Assembly (NCBI GenBank): GCA_900767815.1
Contig: CAAGAM010000169.1
Location: 1-18,404, forward strand
DNA length: 18,404 nt
Origin: Clostridia bacterium
GTDB lineage: Bacteria; Bacillota; Clostridia; Christensenellales; Borkfalkiaceae
Direction of reading: 5' to 3'
The position numbers and the translations under genes were made by a program. The notes below the pieces were generated by a model. The model was not told the DNA's origin. It searched no databases and saw only the letters and a list, made by a program, of their open reading frames with translations. Positions 1-6,931 of the stretch are shown here, piece by piece. How positions within the stretch are numbered: position 1 is the first letter of the stretch; every line of letters starts with the position of its first letter.

Positions 1-53
1 GCTTTCGTTACGCTTTCGTTTTCCGTTATTTCGGTCGGTTCGGTTAAGTTTTT

Positions 54-110
54 GGCGTGTGCTTGTCGGCGCCGCGAAGCGGCGCTCTCGTATCAAGACA
101 AGCACACGCC
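54..110. repeat. Nested perfect inverted repeat (long hairpin)
   Basis: A 14-bp arm (GGCGTGTGCTTGTC, 54-67) has its exact reverse complement at 97-110. Inside the loop a second perfect 7-bp GC-only stem (69-75 with 79-85) closes on a GAA triloop. The whole would fold into a very stable two-level hairpin in RNA or single-stranded DNA. It is not followed by a T-run on either strand, so it is not a standard intrinsic terminator. It lies just upstream of an RHS fragment. It could be a palindromic repeat element or the end of a mobile element. Which of these cannot be told from one copy. Confidence 0.7.
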
Positions 111-202
111 ACGGTTGCAGATTGAGATTTTTATCGATGGGTTTTCGTCGAAAATTCACATAAAAAAGAAAAACAAAAACTTTACAGTAAAGGGCAGAAT
201 AA

Positions 203-607
203 CTAGTAAAGGTGAACAAGGACGGCATAGCCGAAAAGACCCCGATTCTTTATCGCGGATATTACTATGTCGCAGAAAACTTATTTTACTACCTCAAATC
301 ACGTTACTACGATCCTATAACGGGCAGATTCATAACGACTGACGATATATCCTATATAGATCCCGAAACCATAAACGGCTTAAATCTTTACGCTTACCGC
401 GGAAATAATCCGATAATGCGTGTGGGTGAAAACAGTAATGCTTGGTAGCATTGGTTGTTTGGAATAGGACTTTTGCTTTGTAAAGTGAAAGATAAGTGTT
501 CCGTAGAATGGCCTTTAAAATCTATGACGGCGTCGGTCGGCGCTGCTTCTTGCGAAATAAGAAATTATCTTCCGACCGATGAAAAATTAATCGGATATTT
601 AAAGTAA
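203..607 (+). pseudogene. RHS/YD-repeat core tip fragment, interrupted by a stop codon
   Basis: The reading frame, open from 203 (possible GTG start at 212), encodes the end of the RHS repeat-associated core: YRGYYY, then LKSRYYDPITGRFITTDD, then NGLNLYAYRGNNPIM. This is the family signature preceding the variable toxin tip of RHS proteins. The thousands of residues normally upstream are absent, so this is only a tip. The frame stops at TAG 446-448, just after SNAW. It then reads on without interruption to TAA 605-607, starting HWLFGIGLLL, which resembles the hydrophobic stretch normally following the RHS core. I therefore read it as one relic with a nonsense mutation. The last 50 residues match no toxin I recognise. 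Such orphan tips are left by recombination at rhs loci. Confidence 0.75.
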
Positions 608-761
608 TTAAAAGTTAGTAATTTATATTTATGGACGTAAAGTTGCATGGAAACGTGCGGTTTTATTTTTGGGGTAATCTTAATTATTACGTAAAAGGCT
701 TCCTGCTTAATGTCGGCGTATTGTAATTCAGGAGGTGAGAGTCGTAAAAAGATAAAACAGG
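608..761. other. Intergenic stretch without a recognisable gene
   Basis: AT-rich spacer between the RHS relic and the 3' end of the AraC gene. I see no clear terminator for the minus-strand regulator: only a weak GTAAT/ATTAC pair around 676-692. A 31-codon ATG frame at 631-726 has no ribosome binding site and is not supported. Confidence 0.5.
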
Positions 762-1613
762 TTAGTTAAAGTCCATATTTGTATTTTTTTTGAATTCGTT
801 TGGTGATACGTTCATCTTTTGTTTAAAGCGTACGGAGAAATTAGGAATATCCGTAAATCCCGACGCGAAGGCGGCTTCTTTAACCGTATAGCCTTGTTTT
901 AACATTTCGCATGCATATTTTATGCGATAATTTATCAGGAACTGAATAGGCGTGAAACCGGTCTGTTTTTTATAAATCCGGAGCAAATGATATTTATTGA
1001 AGGCGAATTTTTCTGCAAGGCCGTCAAGGCTGACTTGATTGGAAAAATTTTCTACGAGATAATTAGTTATTTTGTTGCATAATTCTTTTTCAATAATATT
1101 ATCTGATTCTTTTGCTGAGGTTAATTTTGAGGCAATACAATGAAGGAGTTTATAACCGAGAGAGAGCAGGAGTATCTGATTTAAATTCGACCTTTCGTTG
1201 GAGGTTTTTAAGATTGATTCAAACACTTCAACAATTTCTTCATCATAGAGATTGTGTATAATCGGAGAGTTATCCGAAAGATTGATATAATTGAGGTATT
1301 GTTTAAACCCGCTTCCGTTAAAGTGTATCCAAAAGTAGTTGTACGGATTGTCGGGGTTTGCTTTGTAGTAATAATTTTTATTGTTCGGAATCAAAAACAG
1401 ATCCCCTTTTTTAATGGGGTATAAAACATTGTTAGTAAAAAATGTTCCTTCGCCGTTTATGACATATTGAATGCAATAATCGTGTCGTTCGTTGGGGTGA
1501 TATGCCCAAAATTGTTGCGGGTTATCTTTCATCATCCCGGTTTTAGTAATAAAAATATTTGAAAATCTAATTGTGGAAATATAGTTTTCTATATCAATGT
1601 AAATATTATTCAT
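762..1613 (-). CDS. AraC-family transcriptional regulator with cupin sensor domain
   Basis: A 283-residue cytoplasmic DNA-binding regulator. Residues about 15-110 form the AraC-type cupin sensor (GEGTFFTNN, then IKKGDLFLIPNNK, then FWIHFNG), which in this family usually binds a sugar. The C-terminal ~100 residues hold two helix-turn-helix motifs. The first is near 195-219 (SLDGLAEKFAFNKYHLLRIY) and the second near 242-274, ending in the conserved VSPNEF. Length is normal for the family. It is transcribed divergently from the glycan operon, the usual place for a local activator. The ATG sits only 6 nt after a TATAAT box and lacks a Shine-Dalgarno, so the message may be leaderless. The only nearby alternative, Met27/Met28, also lacks one. 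The ligand is unknown, probably an oligosaccharide released by this locus. Confidence 0.93.
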   Translation of the reverse strand: MNNIYIDIENYISTIRFSNIFITKTGMMKDNPQQFWAYHPNERHDYCIQYVINGEGTFFTNNVLYPIKKGDLFLIPNNKNYYYKANPDNPYNYFWIHFNGSGFKQYLNYINLSDNSPIIHNLYDEEIVEVFESILKTSNERSNLNQILLLSLGYKLLHCIASKLTSAKESDNIIEKELCNKITNYLVENFSNQVSLDGLAEKFAFNKYHLLRIYKKQTGFTPIQFLINYRIKYACEMLKQGYTVKEAAFASGFTDIPNFSVRFKQKMNVSPNEFKKNTNMDFN

Positions 1614-1619
1614 AATCCC

Positions 1620-1648
1620 ATTATATCAGATATCTTATTCAAGGTCAA
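1620..1648 (-). promoter_or_regulatory. Sigma-A type promoter of the AraC gene
   Basis: Read on the minus strand: TTGACC (complement of 1643-1648), a 17-bp spacer, then TATAAT (complement of 1620-1625). Both hexamers are near or at consensus. The expected start point falls on or within about a base or two of the ATG at 1613, leaving no room for a ribosome binding site. An AraC-site-like sequence (AAGGTCAATT, 1641-1650 on the plus strand) overlaps the -35 box, which would allow autoregulation. Confidence 0.75.
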
Positions 1649-1697
1649 TTAAAAAGGGAAAAACTTTTTATTTTTGGATTATAATCGGTGCAAAAGC

Positions 1698-1716
1698 AGT
1701 AAAAAGTGTTTTTACT
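1698..1716. repeat. Short perfect palindrome in the divergent promoter region
   Basis: AGTAAAAA (1698-1705), GTG, TTTTTACT (1709-1716) form an exact 8-bp inverted repeat with a 3-nt centre. It lies between the two divergent promoters. It could be an operator for a second regulator, but AT-rich DNA makes chance palindromes common. Confidence 0.4.
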
Positions 1717-1791
1717 CGCAAAAATATGGGTAAAAATTAAAAAATTAAACTTTTTATGCTTATTAATACAAATAAACATAAAAAATTCATA

Positions 1792-1823
1792 AAGTCAATT
1801 TTGCAAAACAATAAGACAATTTT
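1792..1823 (+). promoter_or_regulatory. Tandem direct repeat, likely AraC-protein binding site
   Basis: AAGTCAATTTT (1792-1802) recurs as AAGACAATTTT (1813-1823). They match at 10 of 11 positions with exactly 21 bp between starts, which is two helical turns. AraC-family regulators commonly bind such half-site pairs on one face of the helix. The second copy ends 5 bp before the -35 hexamer of the operon promoter, the classic activator position. A third copy, AAGGTCAATT, lies at 1641-1650 over the regulator's own -35 box. Confidence 0.55.
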
Positions 1824-1828
1824 CAATA

Positions 1829-1857
1829 TTTACAATCATTAGCGAGCGTGTTAAAAT
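1829..1857 (+). promoter_or_regulatory. Promoter of the glycan-utilisation operon
   Basis: TTTACA (1829-1834), a 17-bp spacer, and TAAAAT (1852-1857) form a good sigma-A type promoter. Transcription would start near 1864, leaving a short leader of about 26 nt with GGAG at 1879-1882 placed 7 nt before the ATG at 1890. The tandem repeats just upstream suggest activation by the divergent AraC protein. Confidence 0.65.
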
Positions 1858-1889
1858 AATAAAGGAAGAAATGTTTTTGGAGCGTAAGA

Positions 1890-3200
1890 ATGAAAGATAC
1901 GACTAAACGGTTAAAAGCCGTGTTGCTCGGGGCGGGCAATCGCGGAATGATTTATGCTGATTACGCATTAAGATATCCGGAACGGCTTGAAATAATAGCG
2001 GAAATTGATACGGATAAAACTCATAGAAATGAGGCGAAAATCAGATATAATTTAAAAGACTCTATGGTTTTTGACAATATCGACGATTTTTTGAAAGCGA
2101 AAATTTCCGCCGACTTTGTAATAAACGCAACAATGGATGCCTCGCATTATAGCACGACGATGAAACTTATAGCTGCAGGTTACGATATTCTTCTTGAAAA
2201 GCCTGTAACGAATTGTAAAAAAGAACTTTTGGAAATTCAGCGGGCAGCCGATCAAAAAGGCGTAAAAATCGTAGTTTGCCATGTGCTAAGGTATACGCCG
2301 TTTTACCGAACGATAAAAGAGTTGATTATGAAAGGGGAGATTGGTCGGGTTTTAACAATGGAACTTAACGAACACGTCGGGATGTCACATTTTCTGGATA
2401 GTTTTATCCGAGGAAAGTGGAGTAGCGAAAAAGAGTGTGGCTCAAGTTTCTTGTTACAAAAATCCTGTCATGATACAGATCTTATTTGTTGGTTGCATAA
2501 TGATGCCGACCCCAAGCATGTTTCGAGTTTCGGGTCGCGTTCGTTGTTTATTCCGCAAAATGCTCCGAAGGGGGCAACGGAGTTTTGTTATAATTGCCCG
2601 CATAATTCGGTTTGTTTATATTCGGCGCAAAAAGTTCACCTCGAGCTCGATTCTATGCCGTTTCAAACTTGGGAGAGAATGGGGAAGCCAATCGACAAGA
2701 TAACGCGAGAAGAAAAAGCGGAATACTTAAAACATTCGCGGTACGGCAGGTGCGCTTATAATAGCGGCGGAGACATAAACGACAGGCAGGTTGTAAGCGT
2801 GGAGTTTGCCGATGGCGTAACAGCGTGCTTTACGATGGTTGGCGGAGCCAGCCGCGGTGGAAGAGATATATATATCGTCGGAGACAAAGGTGAGATTACG
2901 GGACATTTGGAAGACGACAGGTTCATTTTGAGAAAATTCCGACGAGAACCGGATTATGGCTATGATGAAGAGATTATAGACGTTAAGAACAAAATTGCAA
3001 ATCATACCGAAAACGCTACTCATTCGGGAGGAGACTGCGTTCTTATGCAAGACGCCGTGGAATACTTTGAGAACGGAACGATGTCGGTGTCTATAACCGA
3101 TATAAACGACTCGGTAAACGGTCATTGCCTGGTTTATGCGGCGGAAGAGGCTCGAAAAGAAAATAAAATCATCGATTTCGATGGATTTAAAAATAATTAA
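1890..3200 (+). CDS. Gfo/Idh/MocA-family NAD(P)-dependent oxidoreductase
   Basis: A 436-residue cytoplasmic dehydrogenase. The N-terminal Rossmann domain shows G14-A-G16-N-R-G19 for the dinucleotide, an acidic strand end (EIDTD, 38-42) and the family hallmark E103-K104-P105. The C-terminal alpha/beta domain holds K191-S-C-H194-D195-T-D197, the position of the family's catalytic histidine and substrate-binding aspartate. A cysteine set C233-x2-C236-x5-C242 (CYNCPHNSVC) is characteristic of one subgroup and could bind a metal. It is the first gene of the operon, with GGAG 7 nt before the ATG. Family members oxidise or reduce sugars, and some gut enzymes oxidise glycosides at C3 to allow bond cleavage. 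A role in converting an imported sugar fits the context. The substrate is unknown. Confidence 0.92.
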   Translation: MKDTTKRLKAVLLGAGNRGMIYADYALRYPERLEIIAEIDTDKTHRNEAKIRYNLKDSMVFDNIDDFLKAKISADFVINATMDASHYSTTMKLIAAGYDILLEKPVTNCKKELLEIQRAADQKGVKIVVCHVLRYTPFYRTIKELIMKGEIGRVLTMELNEHVGMSHFLDSFIRGKWSSEKECGSSFLLQKSCHDTDLICWLHNDADPKHVSSFGSRSLFIPQNAPKGATEFCYNCPHNSVCLYSAQKVHLELDSMPFQTWERMGKPIDKITREEKAEYLKHSRYGRCAYNSGGDINDRQVVSVEFADGVTACFTMVGGASRGGRDIYIVGDKGEITGHLEDDRFILRKFRREPDYGYDEEIIDVKNKIANHTENATHSGGDCVLMQDAVEYFENGTMSVSITDINDSVNGHCLVYAAEEARKENKIIDFDGFKNN

Positions 3201-3295
3201 GGGCGAATTTACCGTCAGAGAAATGGTTTGTTATTGTAAAAATAAAAATTATTGATAGGTTATTTTGAATTACTATTTCAAAAGGAGAAAATCGA

Positions 3296-4270
3296 ATGCA
3301 GACTAAAACTAAAAAAGTCGTGCTGTCGGACGAAAGCGGGATGCCGCAAAGTGTTTGCAAAAAGAATAAAAAGGGACTGCGTGGGAAAGATGATTTAGTT
3401 AAATTGGGAATGTGCGTTATCCCGCTGATTAAAATTTTAGTCTTTTCCTATTTACCCATGATCGGGTTAATAATAGCTTTTGAGCGGTATGTGCCGCGTA
3501 AGATGTTTTTTAGCCCTTGGGTAGGCTTCAAAAATTTTAAGGTTATTTTTGCGACGGACGACTTTTTTATTCTTATAAAAAACGCCATTGTGATGAACCT
3601 GTTGCATGTTGTGCTGGGAACGATTGTCTGCGTATCTCTTGCTTTGTTTATGCATCAGATGGTCAATAAAATCGGATTACGCATAACTCAAACGATTGTA
3701 ATGTTTCCGATCTTTTTATCGTGGGCACTTGTGGCAATGTTGGTAAAGGCGATATTTGGTCTGGACGGCGTTTTGACTGATGCCATACATCGGTTGTTTA
3801 ACGTAAAGGTCGAGTTTTATAATAAGCCTGAGGCATGGCCGCTTATTTTGACGCTGGTCAGAGTCTGGAAAACTGCAGGTTTTTCAGCGGTTATTAACTA
3901 TACGGTGTTGCTCGGGGTGGATAAGCAAATTTATGAAGCTGCCGAAATTGACGGTGCTTCGCGTTTTCATCAGATGAGATATATCAGTATTCCGTCGTTG
4001 AAATATATGATTATTATCGACTTAATCATGGTTATGGGTAACGTATTAAAGACCGACTTTGAAATGAACTTCTTTATTATCGGAGCTGAGACGCAACTGT
4101 ATGAACATGTGGATGTTCTTGAATCGTATATGTATCGCGCGTTGATGAACGCTTCAAATTTCTCGACACCTGTTGCTATGGGGTTGTTTCAGGGTGTCAT
4201 AGGGTTAATACTTAGTTATGCGGCTAACAGGATCGTTAAGCGGGTAGATAAGGCGGCGGCATTGTATTAA
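3296..4270 (+). CDS. Carbohydrate ABC transporter permease, LplB type
   Basis: A 324-residue inner-membrane permease of the MalF-like binding-protein-dependent family. After a positively charged cytoplasmic N-terminus of about 38 residues there are six hydrophobic segments, starting IPLIKILVFSYLPMIGLIIA. The cytoplasmic EAA loop that contacts the ATPase is clear at E214-A-A-E-I-D-G-A221, followed by SRFHQMRYISIP. The extended N-terminus and the PWVGFKNFKVIF stretch are typical of the LplB subfamily, which imports oligosaccharides. AAAGGAG (3281-3287) precedes the ATG. It pairs with the next gene, 11 bp downstream, to form the channel. No ATPase gene occurs in this window. Confidence 0.93.
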   Translation: MQTKTKKVVLSDESGMPQSVCKKNKKGLRGKDDLVKLGMCVIPLIKILVFSYLPMIGLIIAFERYVPRKMFFSPWVGFKNFKVIFATDDFFILIKNAIVMNLLHVVLGTIVCVSLALFMHQMVNKIGLRITQTIVMFPIFLSWALVAMLVKAIFGLDGVLTDAIHRLFNVKVEFYNKPEAWPLILTLVRVWKTAGFSAVINYTVLLGVDKQIYEAAEIDGASRFHQMRYISIPSLKYMIIIDLIMVMGNVLKTDFEMNFFIIGAETQLYEHVDVLESYMYRALMNASNFSTPVAMGLFQGVIGLILSYAANRIVKRVDKAAALY

Positions 4271-4281
4271 AAGGGTGAGAA

Positions 4282-5205
4282 ATGATGTTGAGCATAAAAA
4301 GAAAACATATATCTATGAATACAGACGTAAAAGACAAAATTCAAATGGTTGTGATTTATGGTGTAATCGCGTTGGCTGTAATTTTGGCTTTACTTCCTCT
4401 TATTACATTGATTTCGGCGTCGTTTAGCGAAAGTTCTTTATTGGATCAGGGCATTTCGATATTTCCGAAGGGACTGACAACAGAGGCATATAGATTTATT
4501 TTTACATATCCGGGCGAAATGCTTGAGTCGTACATGATAACGATCGGTGTTACGCTTATAGGATTGGTGCTGAATTTAGTGTTGATTCTTTTGATTGCAT
4601 ATCCGCTTTCGGATGTGGAATTCAAATATCGGGGCATTGTTTCTTTCTTGGTTTATTTTACCATGTTATTCAGCGCAGGTTTGATTCCTACTTATATTAT
4701 CATTCGTAATGTCTTGCATTTATACGATACGTTAGCCATCTTGGTAATATTCCCCCTATGTTCGCCGGGACATATTTTTATGGCGCGCGTATTTTTGCAA
4801 GCCGTGCCTAAGTCGCTATACGAGTCGGCTAAACTGGACGGAGCGGGACACTATACGATTCTGTTCCGAATTGCTGTTCCGGTGATAAAACCCGGGCTTG
4901 CGACGCTTGGATTTCAAATTTTGATGTTATATTGGAACGATGCGTCGACGGCGTTGAATTATACAGACAGAGTTACTCCTATTGCACTGTATTTACAAAG
5001 ATGGGAATCTTATATCAAATATCTGGAGATGATTCAGACCGGTCAGATTGTCGGTGGGGGAGTAATAGACCCGAACGTCGAAATTCCGAAAACATCGGTG
5101 CGTTTCGCTATGGGTGTTTTGACTTGTGCCCCGTTGCTTATTCTTTTTGGTTTTTTCCAGGACAAATTCGTAAGAGGTTTAACGGAAGGAGCAGTAAAGG
5201 AATAA
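4282..5205 (+). CDS. Carbohydrate ABC transporter permease, LplC/YtcP type
   Basis: A 307-residue MalG-like permease forming the second half of the channel. Six membrane segments are visible, the first near residues 24-45 (MVVIYGVIALAVILALLPLI). The EAA motif is E181-S-A-K-L-D-G-A188, followed by GHYTILFRIAVPVIKPGL. The conserved C-terminus with FVRGLTEGAVKE is typical of YtcP-like permeases. AAGGGTGAG at 4271-4279 serves as ribosome binding site. A second ATG directly follows the first (4285), so the start is uncertain by one codon. The tight spacing to the upstream permease indicates co-transcription. Confidence 0.93.
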   Translation: MMLSIKRKHISMNTDVKDKIQMVVIYGVIALAVILALLPLITLISASFSESSLLDQGISIFPKGLTTEAYRFIFTYPGEMLESYMITIGVTLIGLVLNLVLILLIAYPLSDVEFKYRGIVSFLVYFTMLFSAGLIPTYIIIRNVLHLYDTLAILVIFPLCSPGHIFMARVFLQAVPKSLYESAKLDGAGHYTILFRIAVPVIKPGLATLGFQILMLYWNDASTALNYTDRVTPIALYLQRWESYIKYLEMIQTGQIVGGGVIDPNVEIPKTSVRFAMGVLTCAPLLILFGFFQDKFVRGLTEGAVKE

Positions 5206-5365
5206 CGTGAAATCGAGAAAACAAATAAACGGTTAAAAATGGATATTGAGGCTTATAAAAAGTTTCATGTATTCCGATAAATTAACGGTTGGAGGTAAAT
5301 GTTATGAATTAGCAAATGAAAAATATTATTAGTATCACATTTAGAATTTAATTTCAGGAGGAAAT
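5206..5365 (+). other. Permease-to-binding-protein gap with micro-ORFs
   Basis: This 160-nt gap is longer than most in the operon. It contains an ATG frame of 13 codons (5239-5280) without a good ribosome site, then a strong GGAGG (5291-5295). GGAGG precedes two minimal frames: ATG-TTA-TGA at 5299 and ATG-AAT-TAG at 5304 (8-nt spacing). The heptamer AACGGTT occurs at 5228-5234 and 5284-5290. The true ribosome site of the next gene, AGGAGG, is at 5356-5361. I see no convincing promoter or terminator. Confidence 0.4.
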
Positions 5366-6904
5366 ATGAAAAGTTATTTAAAAAAAATAATGTCGTTTTT
5401 AATTGTATGCGTACTTATTTTTTCGTGTGCGTCATGCAAAAACGATGAGTCTGCGGCTGCTCTCGATAACGGGGAATTTTACACGATAGAGATGTATCTT
5501 CCGGTGCAGTCGGCTACGACGCCGCTTGATATGGACGTCGTAGAAGAAGAATTGAATAAGATTCTTAAGGAAAAAATAAATGCCGAAGTGAATTTTACCG
5601 TATTTAATATGAATGAATATGCGGGCAAAACTTCGACGGCGATTTCTGCCAACACAAAAATCGATCTTATTTTTACTAATTTCGAGCGCTTGTTTTTCTA
5701 TTTGGATATGGATGCGTTGTATCCGATGGATGAACTTTTCAAGTCCGGTTACGGCGATGCCGTATGGAACGATCTTGCGTCGATCGGCGAAGACGGAGAA
5801 CGCCTTTGGGAACAAGTTCGCTATAGCGACGGGCATATTTATGCGGCACCCAATATTCAGATATTGCCTCGTACGGCAGGGTTTACGATGACCGATATGG
5901 AATTATTTGATCGGTGGCTGAAAGAAACCGGCACTGAGGAATCCGCTCTTGCTTCGTTGAATCTGGAAGGCGTTTTTGATACGGTTGAAGCGTACATGCA
6001 GTGGTTAAAGGACAATAAACTTGGTAACGGAGGTCAGACTTATGGCGTTGAGATTCCGTATTTCATGGAAACCTTTTTAACTTACGATGATCTTTGCATG
6101 GGTATGGGGGTGCCGGGCGTGGTCGATGTTTCTGCCGAAGGCTCGCCTGTAGTTATCAATCAATTTAAAAGTGAAAAGTTCAAATACATGCTACAACGTC
6201 TGAATACCTGGTACGGTTCCGAAAACGGACATAAGAATTATATTCCCGCAGGCGACGCTGTAATGGATAGCAGAAATTGCGATATTATGTCGGCAAGAAC
6301 ATGGAAACCGGATGAGGTATATTCGGTACGCAAGGGTAGCAAAACGGTTTATACCAAGACGTATCAGTTTGGAAAGTCTTATTACTACCAGTCCTATATT
6401 ATGGGTACGATGTGGAGTATTCCCGCGACAAGTGAGAATCCCGGCCGTGCGATGAAGTTTTTAAATCTTCTGCACAGCGACAAGGAAATTCATAATTTGC
6501 TGAAATACGGCATCGAAGGAAAGCATTATACTCTTAATGATAAAGGGCAGGCAACGAGTCTTGCAAATTCAAGATACAATAATGAGGCAATCCGTTGGGT
6601 TTTGGGCAATGAATTGATAGGATATCCTACAAACTTACAAAGTACTGATATTTTTGAAAAAGTAAATGATATCAACAATTCGACAAAACTTTCGCCTGTT
6701 ATTGGTTTTATGTTTGACAGGACTCCCGTATTGACGGAGATTCAGGCTTGCACAGCCGTCTCATCGAAATACTGGAATATGGTAGGACCCAAGAACTATT
6801 CCGAAGCGAATTATAACTCTTTTATTCAAGAGTTGGAAAAAGCGGGCGCGCAGAAAATAATTGACGAGAAACAAAGACAATTGGATGCGTGGCTTGCAAA
6901 ATAA
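5366..6904 (+). CDS. Extracellular solute-binding lipoprotein, LplA/LipO type (DUF3502)
   Basis: A 512-residue sugar-binding lipoprotein that would deliver substrate to the two upstream permeases. The signal peptide covers residues 1-23, with Cys24 (CASC, following LIVCVLIFS) the likely lipid-modified residue. Cys21 is an alternative, and Cys at -3 is slightly unusual. The mature part has the two-lobed family-1 binding fold. The C-terminus (YWNMVGPKNYSEANYNSFIQ, ending KQRQLDAWLAK) is the DUF3502 region typical of LipO/LplA-like proteins paired with LplB/LplC permeases. AGGAGG lies 4 nt before the ATG, stronger than the sites of the permeases, consistent with higher expression. The ligand is probably an oligosaccharide, but its identity cannot be read here. 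Confidence 0.92.
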   Translation: MKSYLKKIMSFLIVCVLIFSCASCKNDESAAALDNGEFYTIEMYLPVQSATTPLDMDVVEEELNKILKEKINAEVNFTVFNMNEYAGKTSTAISANTKIDLIFTNFERLFFYLDMDALYPMDELFKSGYGDAVWNDLASIGEDGERLWEQVRYSDGHIYAAPNIQILPRTAGFTMTDMELFDRWLKETGTEESALASLNLEGVFDTVEAYMQWLKDNKLGNGGQTYGVEIPYFMETFLTYDDLCMGMGVPGVVDVSAEGSPVVINQFKSEKFKYMLQRLNTWYGSENGHKNYIPAGDAVMDSRNCDIMSARTWKPDEVYSVRKGSKTVYTKTYQFGKSYYYQSYIMGTMWSIPATSENPGRAMKFLNLLHSDKEIHNLLKYGIEGKHYTLNDKGQATSLANSRYNNEAIRWVLGNELIGYPTNLQSTDIFEKVNDINNSTKLSPVIGFMFDRTPVLTEIQACTAVSSKYWNMVGPKNYSEANYNSFIQELEKAGAQKIIDEKQRQLDAWLAK

Positions 6905-6931
6905 AAATAAATTATATAAAGAGGAAAAAAT

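Noticed and set aside
52..342. Open frame of 96 codons at the left end
   Set aside because: It spans the hairpin and overlaps the RHS core signature in another frame. Composition is arginine/lysine-rich, as expected of a shadow frame.
631..726. 31-codon ATG frame between the RHS relic and the AraC gene
   Set aside because: No ribosome binding site, no recognisable motif, and it lies among relic DNA.
1871..1906. Eleven-codon upstream frame with AAAGGAAG before it, overlapping the oxidoreductase start
   Set aside because: The predicted transcription start near 1864 would remove most of its ribosome site. The GGAG at 1879-1882 serves the real ATG at 1890.
3263..3283. TTTTGAA/TTCAAAA inverted repeat touching the ribosome site of the first permease
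   Set aside because: Only 7 AT-rich pairs, too weak to claim control of translation.
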